NCBI GenBank assembly: GCA_945957605.1
Contig: CAMFLR010000018.1
Coordinates: 100,133 to 164,132, forward strand
Direction: 5' to 3'
DNA length: 64,000 bases
From: an uncultured Isosphaeraceae bacterium
Lineage (GTDB): Bacteria; Planctomycetota; Planctomycetia; Isosphaerales; Isosphaeraceae
In this document: one piece after another, positions 42,398 to 50,297 of the stretch
Position numbering within the stretch: position 1 is the stretch's first letter
Layout of the letters: each line of letters begins with the position of its first letter
The notes under the pieces: generated by a model
What the model was told of the DNA's origin: nothing
The model's input: only the letters and a program-made list of their open reading frames with translations
The model's database searches: none
Program-made: the position numbers and the translations under genes

Positions 42398-44596
42398 ATG
42401 AGCTTCGGCATCCTCAACTTCGCAATGCTCGCAGGCCTGGCCGGTGTTGCCCTGCCAGTGGTCATCCACCTGCTCTCGAGGCGCCGCGACCCCGTTATCG
42501 ACTGGGGCGCGATGCAGTTCCTCGAACTCGGCCCCTGGTCGCGCCGGCGCATCAACCTCGCCGACATGCTGCTGATGCTTGTGCGCATGATCATGCTCGC
42601 ACTGGTTGCATTGGCGCTGTCTCGCCCGTTCTGGACACCGAGCAACGCCGGCTCGACTGGGAGCACTGGTTCAGGTGCGGGAGTGAGGCGCGATATCGTG
42701 CTGATTCTCGACAACTCCGGCAGTATGGCTCGTAAGCTTGCGGGCGATGTCACGCCATCGAGCCAGGCGGTTGCGTGGATCAGGAGTTATGTCGCGGGCA
42801 TTTCGCCGGGTGATTCAGTGGCGATTTTGCTCGCAAAAGATCGCGTCCAACCGCTCGTCGATCCGCCCAGCTTCGATAAAGGGCGGCTCGAATCGGCGCT
42901 CGAAAAACTTCCGAGCCCGCGTGGTTCCAGCGACCTTTCCGCCGCTGCGGGCGAGGCATTCCGCATTCTTGAAAAGGGGACGAATCCCGCCTCCGAAGTG
43001 ATCGTCCTCACCGACAATCAACGCGTCGCGTGGCGGCCCGGCGAACCTGCTCGCTGGGACTTATTACGCGACCTTCGCAAGCGGCTGCCCGTCGCGCCGC
43101 GGCTCTGGTCGGTCGATTTCAGCAAGATGACGGGGCCTGCGAACGAGCCCGCGCCGAACGGTTCGATCGCGAGTCTCGAACTCTCGCGCACCTCGACCGT
43201 TCCACGACTGCCCATCACGGTCACTGCAACCGTAGCGAACTCTGGCCCCGGCCCGCTCACTCGACCGATCGAACTGCTGATCGACGGCACCGCCGCACCT
43301 GGCACGAGCCAGGTCGTCGGGCCAATTCCGCCCGGTGGTCAGGCGAGCGTTTCGTTCCGGATCGCTCTCGACGAACCCGGCAGTCATCTCCTCACTGCAC
43401 AGCTCGCACCTGCCGACGACCCAATGCCCAGCGACGACGAGGCCAGCCGCGCCATTGACGTCACCGCCGCCTTGCCGGTGCTGCTCGTCGACGGCGAACC
43501 CAGCCTCGAACCGCTCGGCAGCGAGACCGATTTCCTCCGCGCTGCACTCGCACCCAGCGGCGATGATCTCCCTCAAGTAAAAGCCACCGTCGTCCCTCTC
43601 CGCGACTTCAACCGCACGGCGCTTCAGGGTCAAAAAGTCATCGTTCTCGCAAATGTCGATCAATTACCAGCAGACATGATTTCCGAGCTTGATACGTTCG
43701 TCGCCGGCGGTGGCGGACTGTTGATCGCCCTCGGCGATCGCACCGACCCCAAATTCGCCGGCGAGGCCGCCTGGCTCCCCGCAACCCTTGGCTCCGTTAA
43801 AGGTGATTTCGCCAAACGCCAGGTCATCGCCCATCCCGCCCCTCGCACGTTCACAGGGCCGATTCTCACCCCGCTTGGCCAGGGTGATAATCCACCACTC
43901 GCCGAGGCCGATCTTTTCGCCTATCGACTGCTCACCCCGCGCGAGAAGTCAAACGTCATCGCGCGGCTCGACACCGGCGACCCCTGGATGGTCGAACGCG
44001 CCCACGGTCGAGGACGGGTGATCCTCATGGCGTCGCCCACCGACGCCGAAGGCGGCACGCTCCCCGTCAATCCCGACTTCGTCCCGCTCGCCCACGAGAT
44101 CGTTCTCAACCTCGGCGCAGGTGGTTCGCAGCAAGCCGTCACACGCCCCGGCGAGCCAATCGTTTTCGATCTGCCCGGCGTCACCGTTCCATCCGACACG
44201 AACCTTGCGGTCCTGAACCCCGACGGCAACACCACGCGCGTGCCTGCCACTCGTTCCGACGGCTCAACGCGGGTCCGACTCACCAACACGAACGAGCCCG
44301 GCGCTTATCGACTAACCCTGCCCAACCCGCCGGGCGGATTTGCGTACGCCCTCGTCGCGGCCGACTCGCGCGAGAGCGACCCGGCTACACTCGAACCGGC
44401 CGAAGCCACGAAACTCGCCGAAGGCTGGCCGCTGTCATTCGCGGCGGACGCAAGCAAATTGCCCGCATTGATCGCCCAGGGCGGCGGTAGCCCGCGACAG
44501 GAAGTTTGGCGTACGCTCGTGCTGGCCGCGCTCGGCGGTCTTTGCCTTGAAGTGTGGATGACCCGCCGCATGGCCCGCGCTCGCGGCATCGCTTGA
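42398..44596 (+). CDS. BatA-like membrane protein with VWA domain
   Basis: 732 residues, 4 bases after DUF58. The N-terminus MSFGILNFAMLAGLAGVALPVVIHLLSRRR is the aerotolerance-regulator (BatA) N-terminal motif with two membrane segments (about 5-25, 55-75). A VWA domain follows (DIVLILDNSGSMARK, about 95-260), then an Ig-like region, a glutamine amidotransferase-like fold (ALPVLLVDGEPSLEPLGSE, about 350-530), and a C-terminal membrane segment (TLVLAALGGLCLEVWM). It should sit in the membrane with its large domains outside, the partner of MoxR and DUF58. Role in stress or envelope assembly is family knowledge; the substrate here is unknown. Confidence 0.92.
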   Translation: MSFGILNFAMLAGLAGVALPVVIHLLSRRRDPVIDWGAMQFLELGPWSRRRINLADMLLMLVRMIMLALVALALSRPFWTPSNAGSTGSTGSGAGVRRDIVLILDNSGSMARKLAGDVTPSSQAVAWIRSYVAGISPGDSVAILLAKDRVQPLVDPPSFDKGRLESALEKLPSPRGSSDLSAAAGEAFRILEKGTNPASEVIVLTDNQRVAWRPGEPARWDLLRDLRKRLPVAPRLWSVDFSKMTGPANEPAPNGSIASLELSRTSTVPRLPITVTATVANSGPGPLTRPIELLIDGTAAPGTSQVVGPIPPGGQASVSFRIALDEPGSHLLTAQLAPADDPMPSDDEASRAIDVTAALPVLLVDGEPSLEPLGSETDFLRAALAPSGDDLPQVKATVVPLRDFNRTALQGQKVIVLANVDQLPADMISELDTFVAGGGGLLIALGDRTDPKFAGEAAWLPATLGSVKGDFAKRQVIAHPAPRTFTGPILTPLGQGDNPPLAEADLFAYRLLTPREKSNVIARLDTGDPWMVERAHGRGRVILMASPTDAEGGTLPVNPDFVPLAHEIVLNLGAGGSQQAVTRPGEPIVFDLPGVTVPSDTNLAVLNPDGNTTRVPATRSDGSTRVRLTNTNEPGAYRLTLPNPPGGFAYALVAADSRESDPATLEPAEATKLAEGWPLSFAADASKLPALIAQGGGSPRQEVWRTLVLAALGGLCLEVWMTRRMARARGIA

Positions 44597-44614
44597 TCGA
44601 TCCCCCCAAATAAA

Positions 44615-45409
44615 ATGCTCTACACCACCTTTCTCACAGCCCTGTTCCGCCTGCGCTACGGCGACCCCAAGGAAGCCGAAGCCGGCCCCAATTCCGGCCT
44701 CGTCATTGTGGCCGACGGTGTCGGCGGCATGCACCTTTGCGGCATGGGCCTGAGGTACGCCGAAACTAAAAAGCCGAGTCCGAACCGCGTGCATCTCCAC
44801 CTCTGGGGACACGGTTTTGGACGCTGGTATTCTGATCTCACAAACGTCAACAATCATATCAAACAAGCACAATTAATGGCCGATGAGGTGCGAGCCTGGA
44901 AGCAAGAACGACCCAGTGCGCCGGTCTATTTGGTGGGAAAATCGGGCGGAACAGGTGTCGTCGTGCGCGTGCTCGAACAACTCGATCCCGATACGATCGA
45001 AGCCGCGGTTTTGCTGGCGCCGGCGATCTCGCCGAATTACGACCTCACCCGCGCATTGACGGCTGTCCGACGCGAAATGGTGGTTTTCTGGTCACCATAT
45101 GATCTCTTCGTTCTCGGTCTAGGAACCCGAATTTTCGGCACGATCGATCGCGTGCGATCCGTGAGCGCCGGCCTGGTTGGATTCAAGGCGTCGGGCCCGC
45201 AGTTGAGCAAGCTTCGGCAGGTTCGCTGGCGGCCCAAAATGATGCGTACAGGGTACTTTGGTGGTCACGTTGGGCCGGATAGTCCTGCCTTTCTGCGAAC
45301 CTACGTCATGCCGCTTTTAACGACCAGTCCACCCCCCAATGTTGGATATCCGAACGAGGTCAAGCCGGGGCCCGAACGGTCCGATAACCCTATAGCCCAG
45401 TCATCCTGA
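44615..45409 (+). CDS. Alpha/beta hydrolase-like protein
   Basis: 264 residues, 18 bases after the BatA-type gene, so probably in the same operon. VYLVGKSGGTGVV gives a G-x-S-x-G nucleophile elbow with Ser110, in an alpha/beta hydrolase-like setting (VIVADGVGGMH at about 30; HLWGHGFGRW near 62). An acid is not clear; a candidate histidine is in GYFGGHVGPDSPAF. It may act as a lipase/esterase-like enzyme or as a non-catalytic fold. The last 30 residues are Pro-rich. The substrate is unknown; the MoxR operon usually carries further VWA/TPR genes here, so this hydrolase is a less common partner. Confidence 0.65.
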   Translation: MLYTTFLTALFRLRYGDPKEAEAGPNSGLVIVADGVGGMHLCGMGLRYAETKKPSPNRVHLHLWGHGFGRWYSDLTNVNNHIKQAQLMADEVRAWKQERPSAPVYLVGKSGGTGVVVRVLEQLDPDTIEAAVLLAPAISPNYDLTRALTAVRREMVVFWSPYDLFVLGLGTRIFGTIDRVRSVSAGLVGFKASGPQLSKLRQVRWRPKMMRTGYFGGHVGPDSPAFLRTYVMPLLTTSPPPNVGYPNEVKPGPERSDNPIAQSS

Positions 45410-45570
45410 CCTCGCTTCTTTGACAACGAGTTGACGCGATTTGCCCTCACCCCAAGGGTTGTAGACGGATGTTCACACGTTCTGTACTTTCGCTCTCTCA
45501 CTTACTCCCCAAGAACTTCTCAAATTCTCCCGCAACCTAAGACGCGTCGCCTCGTTCCTGCTTTGATGCT

Positions 45571-45677
45571 GCAAGCGTGCCGGTGGCTCTCTGGCCGGTC
45601 TAAATGGCATTCGGCCATCAGGTCACGGCCGGGAATCCACCCGCACGCTTGCCTCTGAGGCGCTTTCTTTGCGCCTC
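45571..45677. ncRNA. Candidate structured RNA: nested stems plus a hairpin
   Basis: GCAAGCGTGC (45571-45580) pairs perfectly with GCACGCTTGC (45643-45652). Inside it GGTGG (45582-45586) pairs with CCACC (45637-45641), GGCCG (45593-45597) with CGGCC (45626-45630), and ATGGC (45604-45608) with GCCAT (45614-45618) closes a 5-base loop. A separate hairpin GAGGCGC-TTTCTTT-GCGCCTC follows at 45657-45677 with a TTT tail, like a terminator. No Rfam family recognised by eye. It could equally be a repeat element or DNA-level site. Confidence 0.4.
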
Positions 45678-45716
45678 TTTGTTCGTGCCCAAGAACGAGC
45701 ACCGTGAGCCCGCAGC

Positions 45717-45793
45717 GCGTGGCGATTTTTGCGCGTCCATAGAACTACGACCCTCTTTGCGATCGCTTCAAGCTCGCGCGAAAATCGCCACGC
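45717..45793. repeat. 19-bp inverted repeat with a 39-base loop
   Basis: The 19 bases at 45717-45735 (GCGTGGCGATTTTTGCGCG) match the reverse complement of 45775-45793 with one T-G wobble in the pairing. It lies 140 bases upstream of the DUF1549 operon start. It could be a mobile-element terminal structure or a regulatory hairpin. Confidence 0.5.
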
Positions 45794-45933
45794 CATTGAT
45801 TTCAAAAAATCTTATCTTGTAGATATTCTTGTGCAATGCACATCCGCGACCGGAAAACTGGTTGCACGAACCGCATCTGCCGGTATAACCTTGGTTAAAC
45901 CTACCTCAGTGCATCCCCCGGAGGCGGCCCCTC

Positions 45934-48831
45934 GTGCGCACGCTGCCGCTCTTAATTCTTGCGACGTTTGGCTGGGTTGCGTCAGCGCCCGCTGATGACA
46001 CCCTATTTCGCACCAAAGTCGCGCCGATTCTCGAGCGCCGCTGCGTTTCGTGCCATAACGACGCAAACGCCAAGGGAAAGCTCTCGCTTGCCACCCCCAT
46101 GGCACTGCTCAAAGGGGGAGATTCCGGCCCCGCGCTCGAAGTCGGCAAGCCCGATGAGAGCGTGCTTGTCGAGAAAATCGTCGGCAAAAAGCCTGAAATG
46201 CCCAAGTCGGGCGAGCCGCTAACCGCCGACGAAATCGCCGCGATCTCCGAATGGATCAAATCAGGCGCAAATTGGCCGCAGGGGCTCGTGCTCAAGGATC
46301 GCAAGTTCGATGGCGGCGCCTGGTGGTCGCTTCAAGCCATCCCCGCGCGGCCGGTTCCGGCCACCAAGACAGTGGGCTGGGCGCGCACGCCCATCGATTC
46401 GTTCATTCTCGCGAAGTTAGAAACACAAAAGCTTGCCCCCTCGCCCGAGGCCGACCGTCGCACGTTGATTCGCCGCCTCACGTTCGACCTGACCGGCCTG
46501 CCTCCCACGTCGCAAGAAATCAACGCCTTTCTGGCCGACATGGCTCCCAACGCCTACGAGAAAGTAGTCGATCGCCTGCTGGCCTCGCCCGCATACGGCG
46601 AGCGCTGGGGCCGTCATTGGCTGGATTTGGCTCATTACGGCGACACGCACGGCTACGATAAGGACAAACGCCGAAACAACGCCTGGCCCTATCGCGACTA
46701 TGTGATCGACGCCTTCAATCGCGACCTTCCTTATACTCGCTTCGTTCAGGAACAGCTCGCGGGCGACGTGCTGTTTCCCGACGACCCGCGTGGCATCGTG
46801 GCAACCGGTTTCATCGCGGCCGGCCCGTGGGATTTTGTGGGCAACGTCGAGCTGCGCGAAGGGACAGTCGACAAGGAAAAAACCCGGCTCATCGATCGCG
46901 ACGACATGGTCACCACCGCGATGTCGACGTTCGCGAGCATGACGGTTCACTGCGCCCGTTGCCACGATCACAAGTTCGACCCCATCCCGCAGGGAGATTA
47001 TTACCAGCTTCAAGCGGTGTTCGCGGGCGTTGAGCGTGGCGATCGTGCCTATGAAGATGCTGCGATCCGGACTCGTCGCACCCAAATCAATGATCGCATC
47101 GCCGCTGCACAGGCGAAGCGTGAAAAGCTGATCGCATCGATTTCCGACCCCGCGCTTCGTAACGAAATTCAGGCCGCGCTCGCACCAAAAGAGGCGACCA
47201 GCCCCACGAACGGCTACCACAGCGGCATCGAGGCGGTGCCTGACAAAACGAAGTGGGTGCAGGTCGATCTGGGACGGCCGACTCGGCTCGATCAGGTGCG
47301 TCTCGTTCCTGCCCGGCCGGTCGACTTCCCCGACACCCCCGGCTTCGGCTTTCCCGAACTCTATCGCGTCGAGCTTGCCGACGAGCCGACTTTCCAGAAG
47401 CCGCGAGTCGCGCTGATTCAATCGACCCCCGCGCCCAATCCGGGCGATCAGCCAGTCATCATCGACATCACCGACAAAACTCCCGCACGCTACATTCGCA
47501 TCACGGCCAATCGCCTCTGGCTCCGCACGAATGATTACATTTTCGCGCTTGGAGAACTGCAAGCGTTCGCGGAAGGAAAGAACGTCGCAGCCGCTGCGGA
47601 AGTTACCGCCTTCGACTCAATCGAAGCCGGCCGCTGGAGCCGCAAAAATCTCGTCGATGGCTACGATAGCCGCAAGCCGATGGGCACGATGGCCGAAGGG
47701 TCGATCGAAGCCCGCATTCGCCTGCGCTTACCGCAAGCGGTCGCCTCGACTGATATTCAGCGCCTCGTCGACGGCCTGACGCAAGTCGAGCGTGAAATCG
47801 CCGACGCGGAAAAGGATCGGCAATCACTGCCTCCTTCACAGCTTGTCTACGCAGCACTCCCGCGACAGCCGCGAGCCATTGCCGTGCTCAACCGCGGTGA
47901 TGTCGAACAGCGCCGGCAGGAAGTGAGCCCAGGCGCACTCTCTTGCATCTCGGAAATTCCTGCGATTTTCGGCCCCACGAACCTCGATGAAGGCGCCCGA
48001 CGCGCCGCCCTCGCTCGCTGGGTCACGCATCCCGCGAATCCGCTCACATGGCGATCGATCGTCAACCGCGTCTGGCAATACCACTTCGGCCGCGGGCTCG
48101 TCGATACCCCCAGCGACTTCGGCCGCAATGGTTCCAAACCGACACACTCCGAACTGCTCGACTGGCTCGCGCTTCACTTCCGCGACAGTGGCGGGTCGTT
48201 CAAATCGCTGCATCGCTTGATTGTCACCAGCGCAGTGTATCGCCAAACCTCGGGTGATCGCGCGGCCGCAGACGCGATCGACGCCGATAATCGCCTGCTC
48301 TGGCGTATGAATCGTTCACGTCTTGATGCCGAAGAAGTGCGCGACTCGGTACTATTCGTTTCCGGTTCGCTCGACCGCGCCCGAGGCGGTCCCGGCTTCG
48401 AGCCGTTCCGTTTCAAGGACGATCATTCGCCGATCTACGACCACGAAGATTTGAGCCGTGCGCTCGCCGCAGATTGCCGCAAGCGGTCGATCTACCGCTT
48501 CACAGTGCGAAGCGTGCCGCACCCGTTCCTCGACTGCATGGACGCCGCCGACCCGAACATCAACGTGCCGGTCCGTTCCACCACGATTACGGCGCTTCAA
48601 GCCCTCGCCCTTTGGAACGATCCGTTCATGCTGGCTCAGGCGAATGCGATGGTGCAAAAGAACGGCGGCGGAACAATCGACGAACAGGTTGCTCGCGCGG
48701 TGATGACGGCCCTCGGCCGGCCGCCGCGTCCCGATGAAGCGAAATCCCTCGCTGAGTTGGCCCGTAAGCGCGGCATGACGACCGTCTGTCGCTTGCTCTT
48801 CAATACAAACGAGTTTCTGTTCATTGACTGA
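45934..48831 (+). CDS. PSCyt1/DUF1549/DUF1553 cytochrome-like surface protein (copy 1)
   Basis: 965 residues from GTG 45934, with GGAGGCGG about 8 bases upstream. A signal peptide (about 1-20) is followed by a planctomycete cytochrome c domain with the heme site CVSCHND and a KKPEMPKSG Met region. The DUF1549 domain (about 150-340) includes GERWGRHWLDLAHY and a second Cys pair CARCHDHKFDPI. Near 430-560 there is a discoidin/F5-8C-like insert (KWVQVDLGRPTRLDQVRLV). The C-terminal DUF1553 domain (about 660-960) includes WRSIVNRVWQYHFGRGLVDTPSDFG. This set is a planctomycete hallmark whose function is unknown, thought to serve polymer degradation or redox work at the cell surface. Followed by DUF1501. 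Confidence 0.94.
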   Translation: MRTLPLLILATFGWVASAPADDTLFRTKVAPILERRCVSCHNDANAKGKLSLATPMALLKGGDSGPALEVGKPDESVLVEKIVGKKPEMPKSGEPLTADEIAAISEWIKSGANWPQGLVLKDRKFDGGAWWSLQAIPARPVPATKTVGWARTPIDSFILAKLETQKLAPSPEADRRTLIRRLTFDLTGLPPTSQEINAFLADMAPNAYEKVVDRLLASPAYGERWGRHWLDLAHYGDTHGYDKDKRRNNAWPYRDYVIDAFNRDLPYTRFVQEQLAGDVLFPDDPRGIVATGFIAAGPWDFVGNVELREGTVDKEKTRLIDRDDMVTTAMSTFASMTVHCARCHDHKFDPIPQGDYYQLQAVFAGVERGDRAYEDAAIRTRRTQINDRIAAAQAKREKLIASISDPALRNEIQAALAPKEATSPTNGYHSGIEAVPDKTKWVQVDLGRPTRLDQVRLVPARPVDFPDTPGFGFPELYRVELADEPTFQKPRVALIQSTPAPNPGDQPVIIDITDKTPARYIRITANRLWLRTNDYIFALGELQAFAEGKNVAAAAEVTAFDSIEAGRWSRKNLVDGYDSRKPMGTMAEGSIEARIRLRLPQAVASTDIQRLVDGLTQVEREIADAEKDRQSLPPSQLVYAALPRQPRAIAVLNRGDVEQRRQEVSPGALSCISEIPAIFGPTNLDEGARRAALARWVTHPANPLTWRSIVNRVWQYHFGRGLVDTPSDFGRNGSKPTHSELLDWLALHFRDSGGSFKSLHRLIVTSAVYRQTSGDRAAADAIDADNRLLWRMNRSRLDAEEVRDSVLFVSGSLDRARGGPGFEPFRFKDDHSPIYDHEDLSRALAADCRKRSIYRFTVRSVPHPFLDCMDAADPNINVPVRSTTITALQALALWNDPFMLAQANAMVQKNGGGTIDEQVARAVMTALGRPPRPDEAKSLAELARKRGMTTVCRLLFNTNEFLFID

Positions 48832-48847
48832 TTTGAAGGAAATGTCG

Positions 48848-50275
48848 ATGAACAACAACACACAAAATCGTCGCTCGTTCTTGTGGACCGCCGGTGGCGG
48901 CCTGGGCGGAATCGCCCTTTCGCATCTGCTTGGAACGGAAGGGCTGCTCGCCGATACCGCCAAACCGGCCCAAAACGGCTTGCACCATCCCGCGAAGGCG
49001 AAGCGCGTGGTGCAGCTTTTCATGTCGGGCGCGGCCAGCCAGTGCGACACGTTCGACTATAAGCCCGAGCTGATCAAACGTCACGGCCAGAAGTTCGACC
49101 CCGGCGGCAAGGTCGAGCTGTTTCAAAGCAGCCCAGGCGCGGTGATGAAAAGCCCGTGGGGCTGGAAGCAGTACGGACAATCAGGCAAATATATCAGCGA
49201 CCTTTTGCCACATCTGGCCAACTGCGTCGACGACATGGCCTTCCTGCACGGCATGGTCTCGAAGTCGAACGTGCACGGCCCGGCGACGTTCCTGCAAGCC
49301 ACTGGCTTCGTTTCGCCGGGATACCCCGCGATGGGAGCGTGGGTGAACTACGGCCTCGGCTCGCTCAACGAAAACTTGCCCAGCTTCGTCGTCATTCCCG
49401 ACTCGCGTGGGTTCGCTCCCAACGGTCCCGCAAACTGGGGCGCGGGTTTCTTGCCCGCATCAACGCAAGGGACAATGGTTCGCCCCGGCGCCAAGACACC
49501 CATTTTCGACCTCTTCCCGCCCAAGGATTCACCAGGGATTTCGGCCGAAGGTGATCGCGACGGCCTCGCGCTGCTCGGGCAGCTCAACCGCGAACATCGG
49601 CAGGGACGCGAGGCCGACACCCGGCTCGATGCCCGAATCGCCTCGTACGAACTCGCCGCCAAGCTACAGCTCTCCGCGCCTGAAGCACTCGACCTCTCGG
49701 GTGAGTCGCGCGCAACGCAGGCACTTTACGGACTCGACGACCCCGTCACCGCCGACTTCGGCCGAAGCTGCCTCGTCGCCCGCCGATTACTCGAACGCGG
49801 TGTTCGATTCGTGCAGCTCTGGAATGGCGCCGATAACGGTTTCCCCCGCCGCAACTGGGATTCGCACGAAGACCTCGCACGCGATCACGCCATCCTCGGC
49901 CGTAGCCTCGACCAACCTTCCGCGGCGCTGATTAAAGACTTGAAAGCGCGTGGACTTTTTGAAGACACGATTATCATCTGGACGACCGAGTTCGGCCGGA
50001 TGCCGTGCAGCCAAGGAGGGAAGGGACGCGACCACAACCCCTTCACGTTCACAAACTGGTTGGCGGGCGGCGGCATCAAGGGCGGCGTGACTTACAGCAC
50101 GAGCGACGATTGGTCGTTCCGCGCGGCCGAAAATCCGACCAGCAACTACGACGTACACGCGACGATATTGCATCTGCTGGGAATCGATCACACCCGCCTC
50201 ACCTTCAAGCACAACGGCATCGACCGGCGTCTCACCGACGTCCACGGTCACGTGCTGAAGCCGATTCTCGCCTGA
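48848..50275 (+). CDS. DUF1501 sulfatase-like protein (copy 1)
   Basis: 475 residues from ATG 48848, placed 7 bases after GAAGGA; TTG 48824 and ATG 48842 are in frame but have poor spacing. The N-terminus NRRSFLWTAGGGLGGIALS is a Tat-like signal. The DUF1501 body follows (VQLFMSGAASQCDTFDYKPEL, GRSCLVARRLLERGVRFVQLW, IIWTTEFGRMPCSQGGKGRDHN) with the alkaline phosphatase-like fold of sulfatases. The final third carries the YDVHATILHLLGIDHTRLTFKHNG motif. Known partners are DUF1549/DUF1553 proteins; biochemical function is not established. Tightly spaced after its partner (16 bases), operon member. Confidence 0.94.
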   Translation: MNNNTQNRRSFLWTAGGGLGGIALSHLLGTEGLLADTAKPAQNGLHHPAKAKRVVQLFMSGAASQCDTFDYKPELIKRHGQKFDPGGKVELFQSSPGAVMKSPWGWKQYGQSGKYISDLLPHLANCVDDMAFLHGMVSKSNVHGPATFLQATGFVSPGYPAMGAWVNYGLGSLNENLPSFVVIPDSRGFAPNGPANWGAGFLPASTQGTMVRPGAKTPIFDLFPPKDSPGISAEGDRDGLALLGQLNREHRQGREADTRLDARIASYELAAKLQLSAPEALDLSGESRATQALYGLDDPVTADFGRSCLVARRLLERGVRFVQLWNGADNGFPRRNWDSHEDLARDHAILGRSLDQPSAALIKDLKARGLFEDTIIIWTTEFGRMPCSQGGKGRDHNPFTFTNWLAGGGIKGGVTYSTSDDWSFRAAENPTSNYDVHATILHLLGIDHTRLTFKHNGIDRRLTDVHGHVLKPILA

Positions 50276-50297
50276 CCCAAGACGAGGAGCCCTGGTC

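Larger units (their letters stand above)
45410..45933. other. Gene-free region with nested inverted repeats
   Basis: A 524-base gap upstream of the DUF1549 operon. It contains a nested stem structure (45571-45652), a second hairpin (45657-45677) and a 19-bp stem with a 39-base loop (45717-45793). No protein gene is supported. Confidence 0.55.
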
